Assembly: GCA_902984215.1 (NCBI GenBank)
Contig: CADWAF010005195.1
Span: forward strand, 1-56,136
Direction: 5' to 3'
Source: Willaertia magna
Lineage: Eukaryota; Heterolobosea; Eutetramitea; Acrasida; Naegleriidae
Length of the DNA: 56,136 nucleotides
The notes below the pieces were generated by a model. That model saw nothing but the letters and a program-made list of their open reading frames with translations, had not been told where the DNA came from and did not search any database. Shown piece by piece: positions 20,102-29,900 of this stretch; positions within the stretch are counted from its first letter, which is position 1, and every line of letters begins with the position of its first letter. Both the position numbers and the translations under genes were made by a program.

Positions 20102-23100
20102 TTATTTATTTAATTGAGCTAACTCCTCCATAAATTTAATTGTTGGTTTCAATAAAGTTTCTCCAAATTTTGTAAAGAACCAGCTAGCACTTAGTAATTT
20201 CTTTAAAGTTGGTAAAAATTTGTTAATATAAAGTGTTTGTAAATCTGACATTAATTCTCTCGCTAATTGTATTTGAACTTCATTTTCAGCTAAATATTCA
20301 TATAACATCAAATGTGTAAAAGATACATGTAAGGCTTCATTTAATGTTCCAACAACTACTTTTGAAACTAATATTCTAGTTTTTAATAAAGATTCCTGTT
20401 CTCTATTTAATCTTTCACTTGAAGTAGTGGATGATGTTGGTGACACTGTTGTTGGTGTGGAAGTGCCTGATGATGTAGGGGTTTTAACAACATTAATGTC
20501 ACCTGTATATTTTGATGAAGAAACAATCTTCAAAGTATCTACGCATGCCTCAATACATCTAAATACATCCCTAATATTAGGTGTTTGATTAACGATTGAT
20601 AAAACCAATTGTGGTTCAACACTTGATTCCATTCCATCATCAATAGGCAATATTGTTAAATTACGAATAGAACTTAACAAACTTTGAAGTGTCCCAAAAA
20701 CAGTTAAATCAATTTGAGTATTCCAATTTAATGTTTCTCTTCCTTGGTAAAGATTCTTGAACTCTTGATAAGTATGAGAAACAAATGGTGATTGTTCTGC
20801 ATGGAAGAAGGAATGATATTCTGAACTTAATGAAGGTTTAACTATTCTTTTAGTTTTAGAGAACGCTGCCTGTGCCATTGCTGTTGATTCTTCTTTATAA
20901 TGCTTTTCTAAATCATGTAACTTCCTTTCGTGACTTGTTATAGGTGTAACCTTTGATAAAATTAAATGGAAATGTTTGACAGCTTCTATACACTTAACCA
21001 TTGCAATCAATGAGGCATCGACTAGATAAGACAATTCTTGTAATACTTTTAATCTGGATAATGCATTAACTAACATACTAGTTAATTCAACCTCTTCAAT
21101 TAATGCCAGTGTTAATGGTCTTTTATCCCATAATTCGGTTAAACCTAAAATTAATCTGTTTTTGTGAGAATTACAGAAATCGTAACATTGTTGTAAATAG
21201 GTATACATTTGACCAAAGGTTGTATCTGCATAATTTCTTCTGAATTGGTTTGGGTTATCAAAACTATTTAATAATGATGTCACAAGTTTTAAAGATAATC
21301 TCCAGGCTTGGTGCCAATATGTTCTTTCCCCTTCAAAATAAACTAATCCAAAATGTTTATCTGCACCAGTACTTAAAATTGTACAGTTTGTTAGTTTTGT
21401 AACTACATTATTTAATATGATAGCTGTACTTCCAGGTTTAGTGAAAGATAAGGAAAGTATTAAGTTTAAGCAATTAATTGTAAATTTAGCATTGGATTCA
21501 TTCAATCCATCAAATTGTGATATTGCTTCTGATAGTTGATTACAGAAATAGTTGGCCTGTTCTTCTGTAAATGTTATTTGAACACAAACCGATAAAATTG
21601 ATAAAGCAATTTCACTTGAAATATCATTTCTATCAAAGTTCTTTACAATATGAAATAGGGTAGGTATCAATAATGAACAATTTCTATATCCAACATCTGT
21701 ACCTAATTCTAAATAATAAATTAATAATGAACCCAGTAGTTCTCTACAAACATCTAATTTCTTTCTTAAAACTTGGACATTTAATATTTCAGATAATTTA
21801 ACTAAATTTTCTGTTGAATATTCTCTATTTTCCATTTCAGACAATGGGTACACTGTTATCATTTTTCTAATAACATTGGCTAACATACTTGAAACTTCGA
21901 AATGGAATTTTGTAATTAAATTATCCAAAATTATTGGTAAAGGATATGTGACTGGATCCAAATTCTCTCCAAATTCAGTTGTTTCTTTAGTTTCATTAAG
22001 CATATATTTAAAGGCAGTCTCCATTGTTTCCATACTTTCAAGTGGTTGACTTATCTTTAAACCAATTAATAGTATCTCTATTAAACGTTGGAAATAAAAT
22101 CTATCTGATAAGCTAATTAAAATAGTTGATTCAATGCTAACAGCAAACAATGAGTGCAAAGCTCTAATTAATGTTATATATGCATCTTCTAAGGCTACAC
22201 TAGCATTCAATTCATTTATTTCCCTTAATATCTCTTCGTTAATTCCGTGTTCCCATCTTTTTATCTTTTTTACATCATATAATACGTCTGTATCAACATT
22301 TGTTTCCAAAACATAATCGTTTAAATGTATTTCATGACCTAATCGGTGAGCTTCAGTTTGAAGAGATATTTCAATAGCACGTATCACGGAGACATTTCTA
22401 TTTGTTGAAAGAATAATATTTTCTATACTACTTTTCAATAAATCTTGTAATATATTAGAATTTTTAGAAAACATTTCTTTCTCTACAGCTGATTCACTTA
22501 TCTTGTTTTCTGTTCCATTACTTGAATTTTCTTCACTTTTTAGAACCCTCAAGTTATACATATCTACAGCTGAAATACTTAAAATGTAGTAAATAGAGCG
22601 AACTATATCAATATTTGCCCTTGTCTTTTTCTTTGTTTGGTATTGAATAATATGGAATAGACTGTCCCAAAAATCAGTATGATTTTTAAGTAGCTTAATG
22701 GTTTGTGAACGATGATCTCCACTTTGGAAAATAGAATAAATTACATTCAATGCACTTTTAATGACATCGGTTTTACGTTTTGAAACTAAATTATCTGCAT
22801 CTTTCAAAATTGATATAATGGTAGAAAGACATCCATCCTTTGGTAATTGATCTGAAGGTGTGACACTACCTTCCGTTTTCTTTTGTGCAATCATTATATC
22901 AGAAGGTATACAATTTAGAAATAGTTCTGCCAATCCTCTTTGAATTTCAACCGTTGTAGCTATTAATTCTAGCATTGATACTCTAAATTCATCACTTTCA
23001 CCGATACTTCTTAGTTGATACAAACACTTTCCAACAAGTGTTGTGGATTGATTACCTAAATATCCAACAAGTGAAGGCAGTCTTTTGTGAGATTCAGACA

Positions 23101-25846
23101 ACTGAGCTATTAAATTAATTACTCTACACGAAATTATTCTTAATTTTTGTGAGTGACGATAAGCAATAAATTCGAAAATCGATGTAATTAATGGTACTTG
23201 TTCTCTACCTAATAGTTTGGAAAATAAAACTTCCTCGAAAGGTGTTATGTTATCATTGGTTTTAGTATTTTGTCTAAACTTAAGTAATTGTTCCAATAGT
23301 GAGAGGGATTCAATTAAAAGATCTCTTACAACAGAGATATCATCATTCTTTTCATATTTCATAATACCATCTAAACCGACCAATAAAAACAATACTTGAT
23401 ATAAACTACTATCGTTGAAGAAGGCATTCAATAATTGTCTTCCTCCATAGGTGTTTACTCTAGATCCTTTTCTTTCGTCCACCCATGATGAATCATCAAT
23501 GATCCTATTAAATATTTGTAAAGTTTTCTTGGCAATTAACCACCTTTCTTCTAGTTTTTGATATCTCCAGGAATCATGAACTGAAAATATATTTGAACAA
23601 ACAAAAGGTAGCATATCATAAACATTGTTCATAGGAGCAGGGTGGTTATTCGAAAGTGTGTAAATAACGTCTAATAAAGAAAGTGTTGCAAAATATCTAC
23701 CATTTAAACATTCTTGTCTAAGTACATTTGCTAAATGATATTTTTGGATTAATAAATTAATATGATGTGCTGTTTCTACTGGTACAATGGTAGCGAATGC
23801 ATTTAAACATTTACAACAAGAATTTATAATATCTATTGGAATACTAGGAATCGGGAAACTTGAGAAATATTTCAAACAATTAGAAAGTAATTGTAAAGTA
23901 ATTCCACGATAAGAACTCTCCTCCCTTCTTGTTGTTTGTTGTCTATTCATTGATGATTGATTTTGTTCATCCAATACTTCTCTTAATATACGATCCATCT
24001 CTATATGACAATTGTCTTCTCCAAAATAAAGTACTTTATGTAATAGTTCAAGAAAAGAATGAACCGATTGTCTTACTTGAGCATTATCAATTGAAATCTT
24101 ATTTTGTAAAACTAAAAGTAATTGTGAAAATAAAATCTTCCAACCAGATGTTTGAATATCAAAACAAACAAGTACTCTTTCTTGAGTTTGACTTACAACC
24201 ATACACCTTACTCCCTCAGGTATTAATTGGTTTGTTGTTTCATCACTAAAAGTAAATACCGTTTCTAACAATGATGCTTTTTGATCCCAATCATTGGAAT
24301 TCTTTTCGTCTATTCCACAAATCGCTTTCAAATCAGAATGTGACATTTCCATACAATAAGTTTTTTGATTATTTAGAGATTCAATTACTTTCTTTGTAGA
24401 TTCAACATTGAAACACATTAAATTTAATAATCTTATTAATTCTATCTTCGCTGGAAACACTGATTTAAAGAAAACAAATAAATCACTATATGGTTTTAAT
24501 TCAATATCAAATTCGCTAAATCTCTTTAACATATATTCAATCTTCCTATCTGATAATTGATTTGGATGAACTACAGCTTCAGTAACAGAAAATACCTCTT
24601 GAATTAAAGGGTATGGATCGGTATTAAAATTATATAAAAAGAAAACCCCAGAAATTGCACCCTTTACAACTTCTCTATAAAAATATTCATTTAAATAATT
24701 TTTATAAAATAATAAAGAATTATCTCTATCAAACATTTTAGCAAGATAAACCAAACCATTGGCCTTTCTACCATTTCTTGCTAATTCTAAAAGGTCAGTT
24801 GTATCAATCTCTAATTTACTTAATAAAGCATAAGTAGACCACACTATCATTAAGGAACCATGATGAGGCTCATTTCCAGAAAGTTTCATAAAAATATCAT
24901 TGATTGAAGCAGCAAATCTTGGATGAATTTTCATAATTTCATTTTCATCAATTAATTCCTCTATTAAATCACTATTTAGTGTTAAAACTAAACTATTAAT
25001 ATTTAATATTTGAATTACAATTAAAACTGATATTGAAACTATTCGAGTGATAATTTGAAATCCACTTGTAGGCATATTTGTTAAATTTCTGAAATTATTT
25101 CCAAAATCTTTTGAATCAAATTTATTTAATAAATCAAAAAATCTTCTTGATTCACATTTTAATTTAGAATATAACATAAATAAACAATCTAATACAGTAG
25201 CTTGTTCAATTAATTTTTGTTCAATCATTTGTCCTTTTCTTTTACCTTCTATTGATTTATCGTTTAAATTTTCAAATTTTAATTGGTTAATAAAATTTTC
25301 TATATCTGATGATTCATCGTATAAATTAATTAAATTTTCTTCAATTTTATTTTCAATTAAAAATTTTATTATTTCTTGACAAGCATGATTTCCTTCTCTA
25401 TCCATTTTTATTAAAATCGTTATACATTCAATTATTAGAACTCTTTCTGAAAAATAGAAATTTACAACTTTTTCCAAGTTATGTTCATTAAATTCAAATT
25501 CACTAGGTGTTTCAGAAGATAAATAATCAATATATATTTTATAACTAGATGCATCTTTCAGTTTTATTCTATCAGAAAGATCTTTTATAAATGTTTGTTC
25601 TTGTTTTTCTAATTTATTAATATCAAAATCGGTAAGTTTTCTTTCTTCTATACTTTTCCATCCATTTATTAAATCTTGCTTAATGGAATCTAATATTATT
25701 CGTAAAGGAAAATTATTAGGAGGATTTATTAAAGCGTCATTTAAAATTGCAAACGATCTTGTATAGAAAGATATTAATTCTTCGTTATTGTTCGGTATTT
25801 CCCTCCGTTGAAGGGAAGATGATGAAGACGCCTTTTTCCTATTCAT
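20102..25846 (-). CDS. NUP188: Nucleoporin NUP188
   Basis: A single uninterrupted 1,914-aa frame, predicted all-helical. Several blocks follow animal NUP188 in order. VNFYFSERVLIIECITILIK matches the N-terminal YYYEERxCILRC helix. GNEPHHGSLMIVWSTYALL matches PHHAPVLLAWALL. LIPEGVRCMVV followed by ERVLVCFDIQTSGWKIL matches the IPQGTxGxV...LVRWEYSYSSW beta element (the SH3-like insertion of NUP188). NUP188 is a scaffold of the inner ring of the nuclear pore and affects passage of membrane proteins. Length is slightly above the human protein (about 1,750). The gene is intron-free, unlike many neighbours. An E2F-like site lies about 40 bp upstream of the start. Confidence 0.85.
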   Translation of the reverse strand: MNRKKASSSSSLQRREIPNNNEELISFYTRSFAILNDALINPPNNFPLRIILDSIKQDLINGWKSIEERKLTDFDINKLEKQEQTFIKDLSDRIKLKDASSYKIYIDYLSSETPSEFEFNEHNLEKVVNFYFSERVLIIECITILIKMDREGNHACQEIIKFLIENKIEENLINLYDESSDIENFINQLKFENLNDKSIEGKRKGQMIEQKLIEQATVLDCLFMLYSKLKCESRRFFDLLNKFDSKDFGNNFRNLTNMPTSGFQIITRIVSISVLIVIQILNINSLVLTLNSDLIEELIDENEIMKIHPRFAASINDIFMKLSGNEPHHGSLMIVWSTYALLSKLEIDTTDLLELARNGRKANGLVYLAKMFDRDNSLLFYKNYLNEYFYREVVKGAISGVFFLYNFNTDPYPLIQEVFSVTEAVVHPNQLSDRKIEYMLKRFSEFDIELKPYSDLFVFFKSVFPAKIELIRLLNLMCFNVESTKKVIESLNNQKTYCMEMSHSDLKAICGIDEKNSNDWDQKASLLETVFTFSDETTNQLIPEGVRCMVVSQTQERVLVCFDIQTSGWKILFSQLLLVLQNKISIDNAQVRQSVHSFLELLHKVLYFGEDNCHIEMDRILREVLDEQNQSSMNRQQTTRREESSYRGITLQLLSNCLKYFSSFPIPSIPIDIINSCCKCLNAFATIVPVETAHHINLLIQKYHLANVLRQECLNGRYFATLSLLDVIYTLSNNHPAPMNNVYDMLPFVCSNIFSVHDSWRYQKLEERWLIAKKTLQIFNRIIDDSSWVDERKGSRVNTYGGRQLLNAFFNDSSLYQVLFLLVGLDGIMKYEKNDDISVVRDLLIESLSLLEQLLKFRQNTKTNDNITPFEEVLFSKLLGREQVPLITSIFEFIAYRHSQKLRIISCRVINLIAQLSESHKRLPSLVGYLGNQSTTLVGKCLYQLRSIGESDEFRVSMLELIATTVEIQRGLAELFLNCIPSDIMIAQKKTEGSVTPSDQLPKDGCLSTIISILKDADNLVSKRKTDVIKSALNVIYSIFQSGDHRSQTIKLLKNHTDFWDSLFHIIQYQTKKKTRANIDIVRSIYYILSISAVDMYNLRVLKSEENSSNGTENKISESAVEKEMFSKNSNILQDLLKSSIENIILSTNRNVSVIRAIEISLQTEAHRLGHEIHLNDYVLETNVDTDVLYDVKKIKRWEHGINEEILREINELNASVALEDAYITLIRALHSLFAVSIESTILISLSDRFYFQRLIEILLIGLKISQPLESMETMETAFKYMLNETKETTEFGENLDPVTYPLPIILDNLITKFHFEVSSMLANVIRKMITVYPLSEMENREYSTENLVKLSEILNVQVLRKKLDVCRELLGSLLIYYLELGTDVGYRNCSLLIPTLFHIVKNFDRNDISSEIALSILSVCVQITFTEEQANYFCNQLSEAISQFDGLNESNAKFTINCLNLILSLSFTKPGSTAIILNNVVTKLTNCTILSTGADKHFGLVYFEGERTYWHQAWRLSLKLVTSLLNSFDNPNQFRRNYADTTFGQMYTYLQQCYDFCNSHKNRLILGLTELWDKRPLTLALIEEVELTSMLVNALSRLKVLQELSYLVDASLIAMVKCIEAVKHFHLILSKVTPITSHERKLHDLEKHYKEESTAMAQAAFSKTKRIVKPSLSSEYHSFFHAEQSPFVSHTYQEFKNLYQGRETLNWNTQIDLTVFGTLQSLLSSIRNLTILPIDDGMESSVEPQLVLSIVNQTPNIRDVFRCIEACVDTLKIVSSSKYTGDINVVKTPTSSGTSTPTTVSPTSSTTSSERLNREQESLLKTRILVSKVVVGTLNEALHVSFTHLMLYEYLAENEVQIQLARELMSDLQTLYINKFLPTLKKLLSASWFFTKFGETLLKPTIKFMEELAQLNK

Positions 25847-25886
25847 TTATTTTTTTTAACAAAGCTTGTGGAATTCTTCTCACATT

Positions 25887-25894
25887 TTTGGCGC
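25887..25894 (+). promoter_or_regulatory. E2F-like motif upstream of NUP188
   Basis: TTTGGCGC is an exact match to TTTSGCGC. It sits 41 bp upstream of the NUP188 start codon, in the 71-bp gap before the stop codon of the DysF-GTPase gene. The surrounding gap is AT-rich. A regulatory role is inferred. Confidence 0.35.
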
Positions 25895-25917
25895 CATAAA
25901 ATTAAAATAAATAAACT

Positions 25918-28011
25918 TTATTGTTGCGAGGTGGTTGTTGAGTTATTTTCACCATTGCTTGTTGTGGAGACAGTGGCTGTGTTATTGGTGGTTGTTGTGT
26001 TATCAATGTTGGTTGACTCTACTTTTGTTTCGCTTGCACTTTGGTTTTCTTGTTGCCTTTCCTTTTCTGTGGCTTTTGTGTTGGTTTGGTAAACATAAAG
26101 TGGTATGTGCAATTCTTCTTCCTGAACTACTATTTTCTTTTCTGGAAGTTTATATTGTTTCTTACCATCAAATACTAAATAATTCAAGTAGTTTTGTACT
26201 GTTTTAGCTTTTCTTATTTCTTCAGTAATTTCCTCTACCAAGTTACTATCAATTTTAAAGTGAATATTTGCTATTAATTTATCAACATATAATTCTGGTT
26301 CCAATTCATGTTTTACCATAGTGTCATCTTCGTTTGCATCTAAATCATGAACTGATGATGCAGATGTAGAATGGCTTACGGCTGTAACATTATTTTGCAT
26401 TGGGGATAAACCAGTTTCCTCTTTCTTTTCATTCTCAATTTCTTTGTTCACCTCTATAGCAAAAGTTTGTAAGGCGTGCGTAATTGCAGCATTCTTAAAG
26501 TTGACTATTTCATTACATATCTCAATACCTGCAGTTAATACAAAAACTTCTGCAGTTGTTTCTTTCCTTGAAAATAAATCATTAAAGAATAAACTCATTC
26601 TTCTAAGACTATTTTGTTCTTTGTAAAACTTTTCAAATCTGCTTGATATTTTCTTTTTAATTAATTCTTCTAGTGACGCAACATCATATAATGCCACTAA
26701 TTTCGATGTCATATCTAATAGTTTAGTCTTAACTCGTTCTTGTTTTGTTAAAGCAACATCTTTAATATGTTGAGTAATAATTTCTTTTGCAGCAATTTCT
26801 TTCCCTAAAGAAGCTGAAGTTTGAGAGTTAATATAAACACCTTTAACTAACTCTGGAAGAACACTTAAAGTGGACCTAGATAATTGATCAATTCCCATTG
26901 TTTTTTCTAGTGTAACAGTATAATTACACTCTTTGCACATTATAGTACAAGTACCAGCCTTCAATCTTTTTCTAATTTTTGTAGAACCACAACTTGGACA
27001 AGTTTTAGAATCAAAGTTCTTACAATTTGCAACTGTTGGATAAATTCCAATACAATTTGGCATATTAAAATTAGCAATTGTTTCAATCATAATATCTCTA
27101 ACATCTGGTTTTACTGCATCAGCCTTATTTAAAACAAAAATGATTGGAATACCTTGTAACTCTTCTCTACAGAATTGGGCCTCAAATGGTTGGAATCTTG
27201 CTTGTGTTAAATCAATTACATACCAAACGACATGAACATGTTTTAATAAATCTGTATCGCTTCTAATCTTTTTAAAGAATTTTCTGGTGTCAGCTACAAA
27301 CCCTTCTTGAATATAACCATGTTCAATACCCTTTGAATCATAAATAACTACAGGTGAATGTTCGCTTGCATATTTTGTATATTGTTGAGTTATTGGTTTA
27401 CCTTCACCAATCTCAGCTAATGTTTTACCAAATACAGCATTTACGAGACTTGATTTTCCAGCTCCACTTCCTCCTAATAATAAGATATTAGGCTTTTGAG
27501 TTTGTTGATTGATATTTGTATATTCAGTTGCTAAATTTTGTTTTAATAAATCCACTTGTTCGTAGATTTTTGTAGTAATTTGATCGGGATTAACTGTTAA
27601 AGCTTCTTCTCCGTAAATTCTCTTTAATCCTTCAATTTGTTCTTTTTCTACTAATTTTACTCTACTCCTTGTCCATTTCTTTCTTCTTACAAAATCTAAA
27701 GCTCCGGAACCATGGGACCAATCTTTTTGTTGTTTACTCCACTCGTTTGCGTATTCCCATGAATCTTCTCCTTCATTTACCCATTCTTTTGTTAACCATT
27801 TCCAACCATCTTGTTTTGCTCTTTCTTCAATTGATTCTTTTGTTATTGGCTCATTATTTGAATTTTTCCATTCTACTTTATCTTTAGAGTGAAATGATTG
27901 AAGAAATTTTCTTTCTTGTACTTCATAAACAACATCTGTTAATTGTACTTTTATTTTGTTGTCGATTGTGCCCGAAGAAAGGCTTGTTGATGTACTATCT
28001 CCGCTTATCAT
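25918..28011 (-). CDS. DysF-domain GTPase with inserted zinc ribbon
   Basis: The frame opens earlier (GTG at 28059), but the ATG at 28011 after a run of A is the likely start, giving 697 aa. The N-terminal part (about residues 15-115) has the Trp/Arg pattern of a dysferlin/peroxin (DysF) domain: EDSWEYANEWSKQQKDW then VRRKKWTRSRV. A G domain follows: P-loop GGSGAGKSS (G1), DSKGIE (G3) and NKAD (G4). Right after G4, where G5 is expected, sits a four-Cys zinc ribbon (CPSCG...CKEC). The rest is helical, then a Ser/Thr/Asn-rich tail. GTP binding is well supported. DysF domains occur in membrane-repair and peroxisomal proteins, so a membrane-linked role is only inferred. The order of domains is unusual. 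Confidence 0.7.
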   Translation of the reverse strand: MISGDSTSTSLSSGTIDNKIKVQLTDVVYEVQERKFLQSFHSKDKVEWKNSNNEPITKESIEERAKQDGWKWLTKEWVNEGEDSWEYANEWSKQQKDWSHGSGALDFVRRKKWTRSRVKLVEKEQIEGLKRIYGEEALTVNPDQITTKIYEQVDLLKQNLATEYTNINQQTQKPNILLLGGSGAGKSSLVNAVFGKTLAEIGEGKPITQQYTKYASEHSPVVIYDSKGIEHGYIQEGFVADTRKFFKKIRSDTDLLKHVHVVWYVIDLTQARFQPFEAQFCREELQGIPIIFVLNKADAVKPDVRDIMIETIANFNMPNCIGIYPTVANCKNFDSKTCPSCGSTKIRKRLKAGTCTIMCKECNYTVTLEKTMGIDQLSRSTLSVLPELVKGVYINSQTSASLGKEIAAKEIITQHIKDVALTKQERVKTKLLDMTSKLVALYDVASLEELIKKKISSRFEKFYKEQNSLRRMSLFFNDLFSRKETTAEVFVLTAGIEICNEIVNFKNAAITHALQTFAIEVNKEIENEKKEETGLSPMQNNVTAVSHSTSASSVHDLDANEDDTMVKHELEPELYVDKLIANIHFKIDSNLVEEITEEIRKAKTVQNYLNYLVFDGKKQYKLPEKKIVVQEEELHIPLYVYQTNTKATEKERQQENQSASETKVESTNIDNTTTTNNTATVSTTSNGENNSTTTSQQ

Positions 28012-28089
28012 TTTTTTTGGCGGTTTTTGGAAATAATTTTGATTTCCTTCAAGCAACACTTAAGCTTTACGATTAAATAGCGTTTACAA

Positions 28090-29230
28090 TTTTAGATTAT
28101 ACTGAATAAACAATATAAATATAACTTTGTGCAATTTATGAGATTCTAAGTCTGATTAGTATTTTCAAATTTTTTTTTAATGTCTAATTTAATTTTAAAA
28201 TTATAAAAAAAATATTAAAAATTCATAATAACATTATATGAAACAAATTAATAATTTTTATTACAAAAATTTAATTTTTTTCAAATAATAATACTAAAAA
28301 TGTTTTTACATAGATTTAGTTTTAGTAAATATTAATGTAAAATATAATTTAATCTTTATTCTATATAATATAAAAGTAATTTATGTTAATTTTATAAATA
28401 TTTGTATTATTTATAATAAAATAATTACTAAAATATTTTTAAATTATATATTTATATCATTATAAAAAATTATAAAAATTATCTTAAATATTTTAATTAT
28501 TAAAATTAATTCAATGTTATTATAATAATTAAAAAAAATTTTATTTAATTATTAATATTTTTTTTTTAAAAATAAACTTTTATTTATAAAATAATTTCAT
28601 TATAAAATTTAATTTTATTTTAAATTTCTTTTATATTTATAATGACTTATAATAGTTTATATTATAAATAGTTAAAATTTTATAAATTAAAAAATAATTA
28701 TAAATATTTTCAATTTTTTTATAATATTTACAATAATTATTATTTATTATTTTAATTAAATAGTCTTTGAATTATTTTAAATATATAATTGTTATTGTAA
28801 TAAGATTTTTTATATAATTATTTATTTTTTATTTAATAAATTGTATTAATTATAAATAAAAAAATTAAAATAATAAAAATTAAAAAATATTATTTTTAAT
28901 TAATTTTAAAAAAAATTAATAATATGATTATAATTTTATTTAATTAATAAAATTAAAAAATATAAATAATAAACTTAATGATATTACTAAAAATAAAAAT
29001 TTAATTTTAAATATAAATAATCAAGTATCAATTAAAAATAATAATTTAAAATTAAAATAATAAAAATATAAATTTAAACAATAATACAATAAATAAAAAT
29101 TACAAAGATAGTTATTATAAAAATAAAGTAAAAAATAAATAAATAAGTATTAAAAAATATTTAATTTCATTAAATATTTTAAAATAATAATTTTTTTAAA
29201 TAATAAACATATAAAATACATAAAATTATC
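28090..29230. other. Extremely AT-rich intergenic block
   Basis: About 1.1 kb in which G and C are almost absent: many 60-base lines hold only one to five G or C, far below neighbouring genes. It has no reading frame of note and consists of short A and T runs without a clear repeat unit. It separates the DysF-GTPase promoter from tRNA-Asn. Possible roles (replication origin, centromere-like, matrix attachment) cannot be told from sequence. Confidence 0.6.
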
Positions 29231-29279
29231 GTTACTGGCCATAATGAGTAATGAGTTGTTTTTTTAATAAAATATCAAT

Positions 29280-29352
29280 CTCCTCCAAGTGGGCTCGAAC
29301 CACTGACCTGCAGGTTAACAGCCTGACGCTCTACCGACTGAGCTATGGAGGA
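29280..29352 (-). tRNA. tRNA-Asn (GTT)
   Basis: The minus strand folds into a full cloverleaf of 73 nt. The acceptor is TCCTCCA pairing with TGGAGGA, with discriminator G. The D arm includes AGCTCAGTCGGTAGAGC. The anticodon arm CAGGCTGTTAACCTG carries GTT, and the T arm contains GGTTCGAGCCC. There is no intron. A TTTT terminator follows within 15 nt downstream on this strand. Internal A and B boxes are intact. Confidence 0.93.
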
Positions 29353-29458
29353 CCTGTTAAAAATGAAAAATGAACGTATTATCAAAATTTTCTAAACCAA
29401 TTTGTGTTTTTTACATAATTTACTTAAATTGAATGCCAAATTTCAGGCTCTTAATAGG

Positions 29459-29581
29459 TTACAGGTTAAAGTCTTCATCTGAATCATCCATTACAGTTAA
29501 ATGTAACAATTCATTATCAACACCTTCATTATGATCGGAGGAATCGACCGAAAGTAGAGGTATTTGTGACCGAGTGCTGAC
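29459..29581 (-). other. Possible orphan terminal exon
   Basis: On the minus strand, after an acceptor-like ACATAG, a frame runs 40 codons from VSTRSQIPLLSVDSSD to the acidic end MDDSDEDFNL and a TAA. It reads like a protein C-terminus and is GC-richer than its surroundings. No upstream exon was found before the P450 gene. It may be a gene relic or chance. Confidence 0.25.
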
Positions 29582-29783
29582 CTATGTTTTTTAGTTCAAA
29601 TCAATTAAAAAGCATCGAAATCAAACAATAAGATCAAGGTCAAACAATAAAATCAAATTTGACCTCCAAGTCATTTTTTCTAATTAGTTTGACCAAAATG
29701 TTGTGACAAAATGTTGACAAAAACCGTAAAAATGAGATTTGGCGGAAAAAAAATAATTGTAGAGCTTAAATTTTGAATACAAA

Positions 29784-29806
29784 GGGTTCGAGTCCCACCT
29801 GCTCCA
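29784..29806 (+). other. Orphan tRNA 3'-half-like sequence
   Basis: GGGTTCGAGTCCC forms a T-arm-like stem and loop with a B-box match, followed by ACCTGCTCCA like an acceptor 3' strand. The matching 5' GGAGCAG, D arm and anticodon arm are absent upstream. It looks like a tRNA fragment, perhaps from a retroelement or a truncated gene copy. No other gene occupies 29582-29900. Confidence 0.45.
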
Positions 29807-29900
29807 TAATCTAGGCACCCTCTTATTTAAGTAAATAACTTTACCGAAAACTATCGAAAAAAGAAAAAAAACAGTCACAACTATAACACATAAACTTAGT

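Noticed and set aside
29684..29878. Minus-strand 64-aa frame
   Set aside because: It reads antisense across the tRNA-like T arm, giving the SRWDSNP-type text typical of false frames over tRNA sequences.
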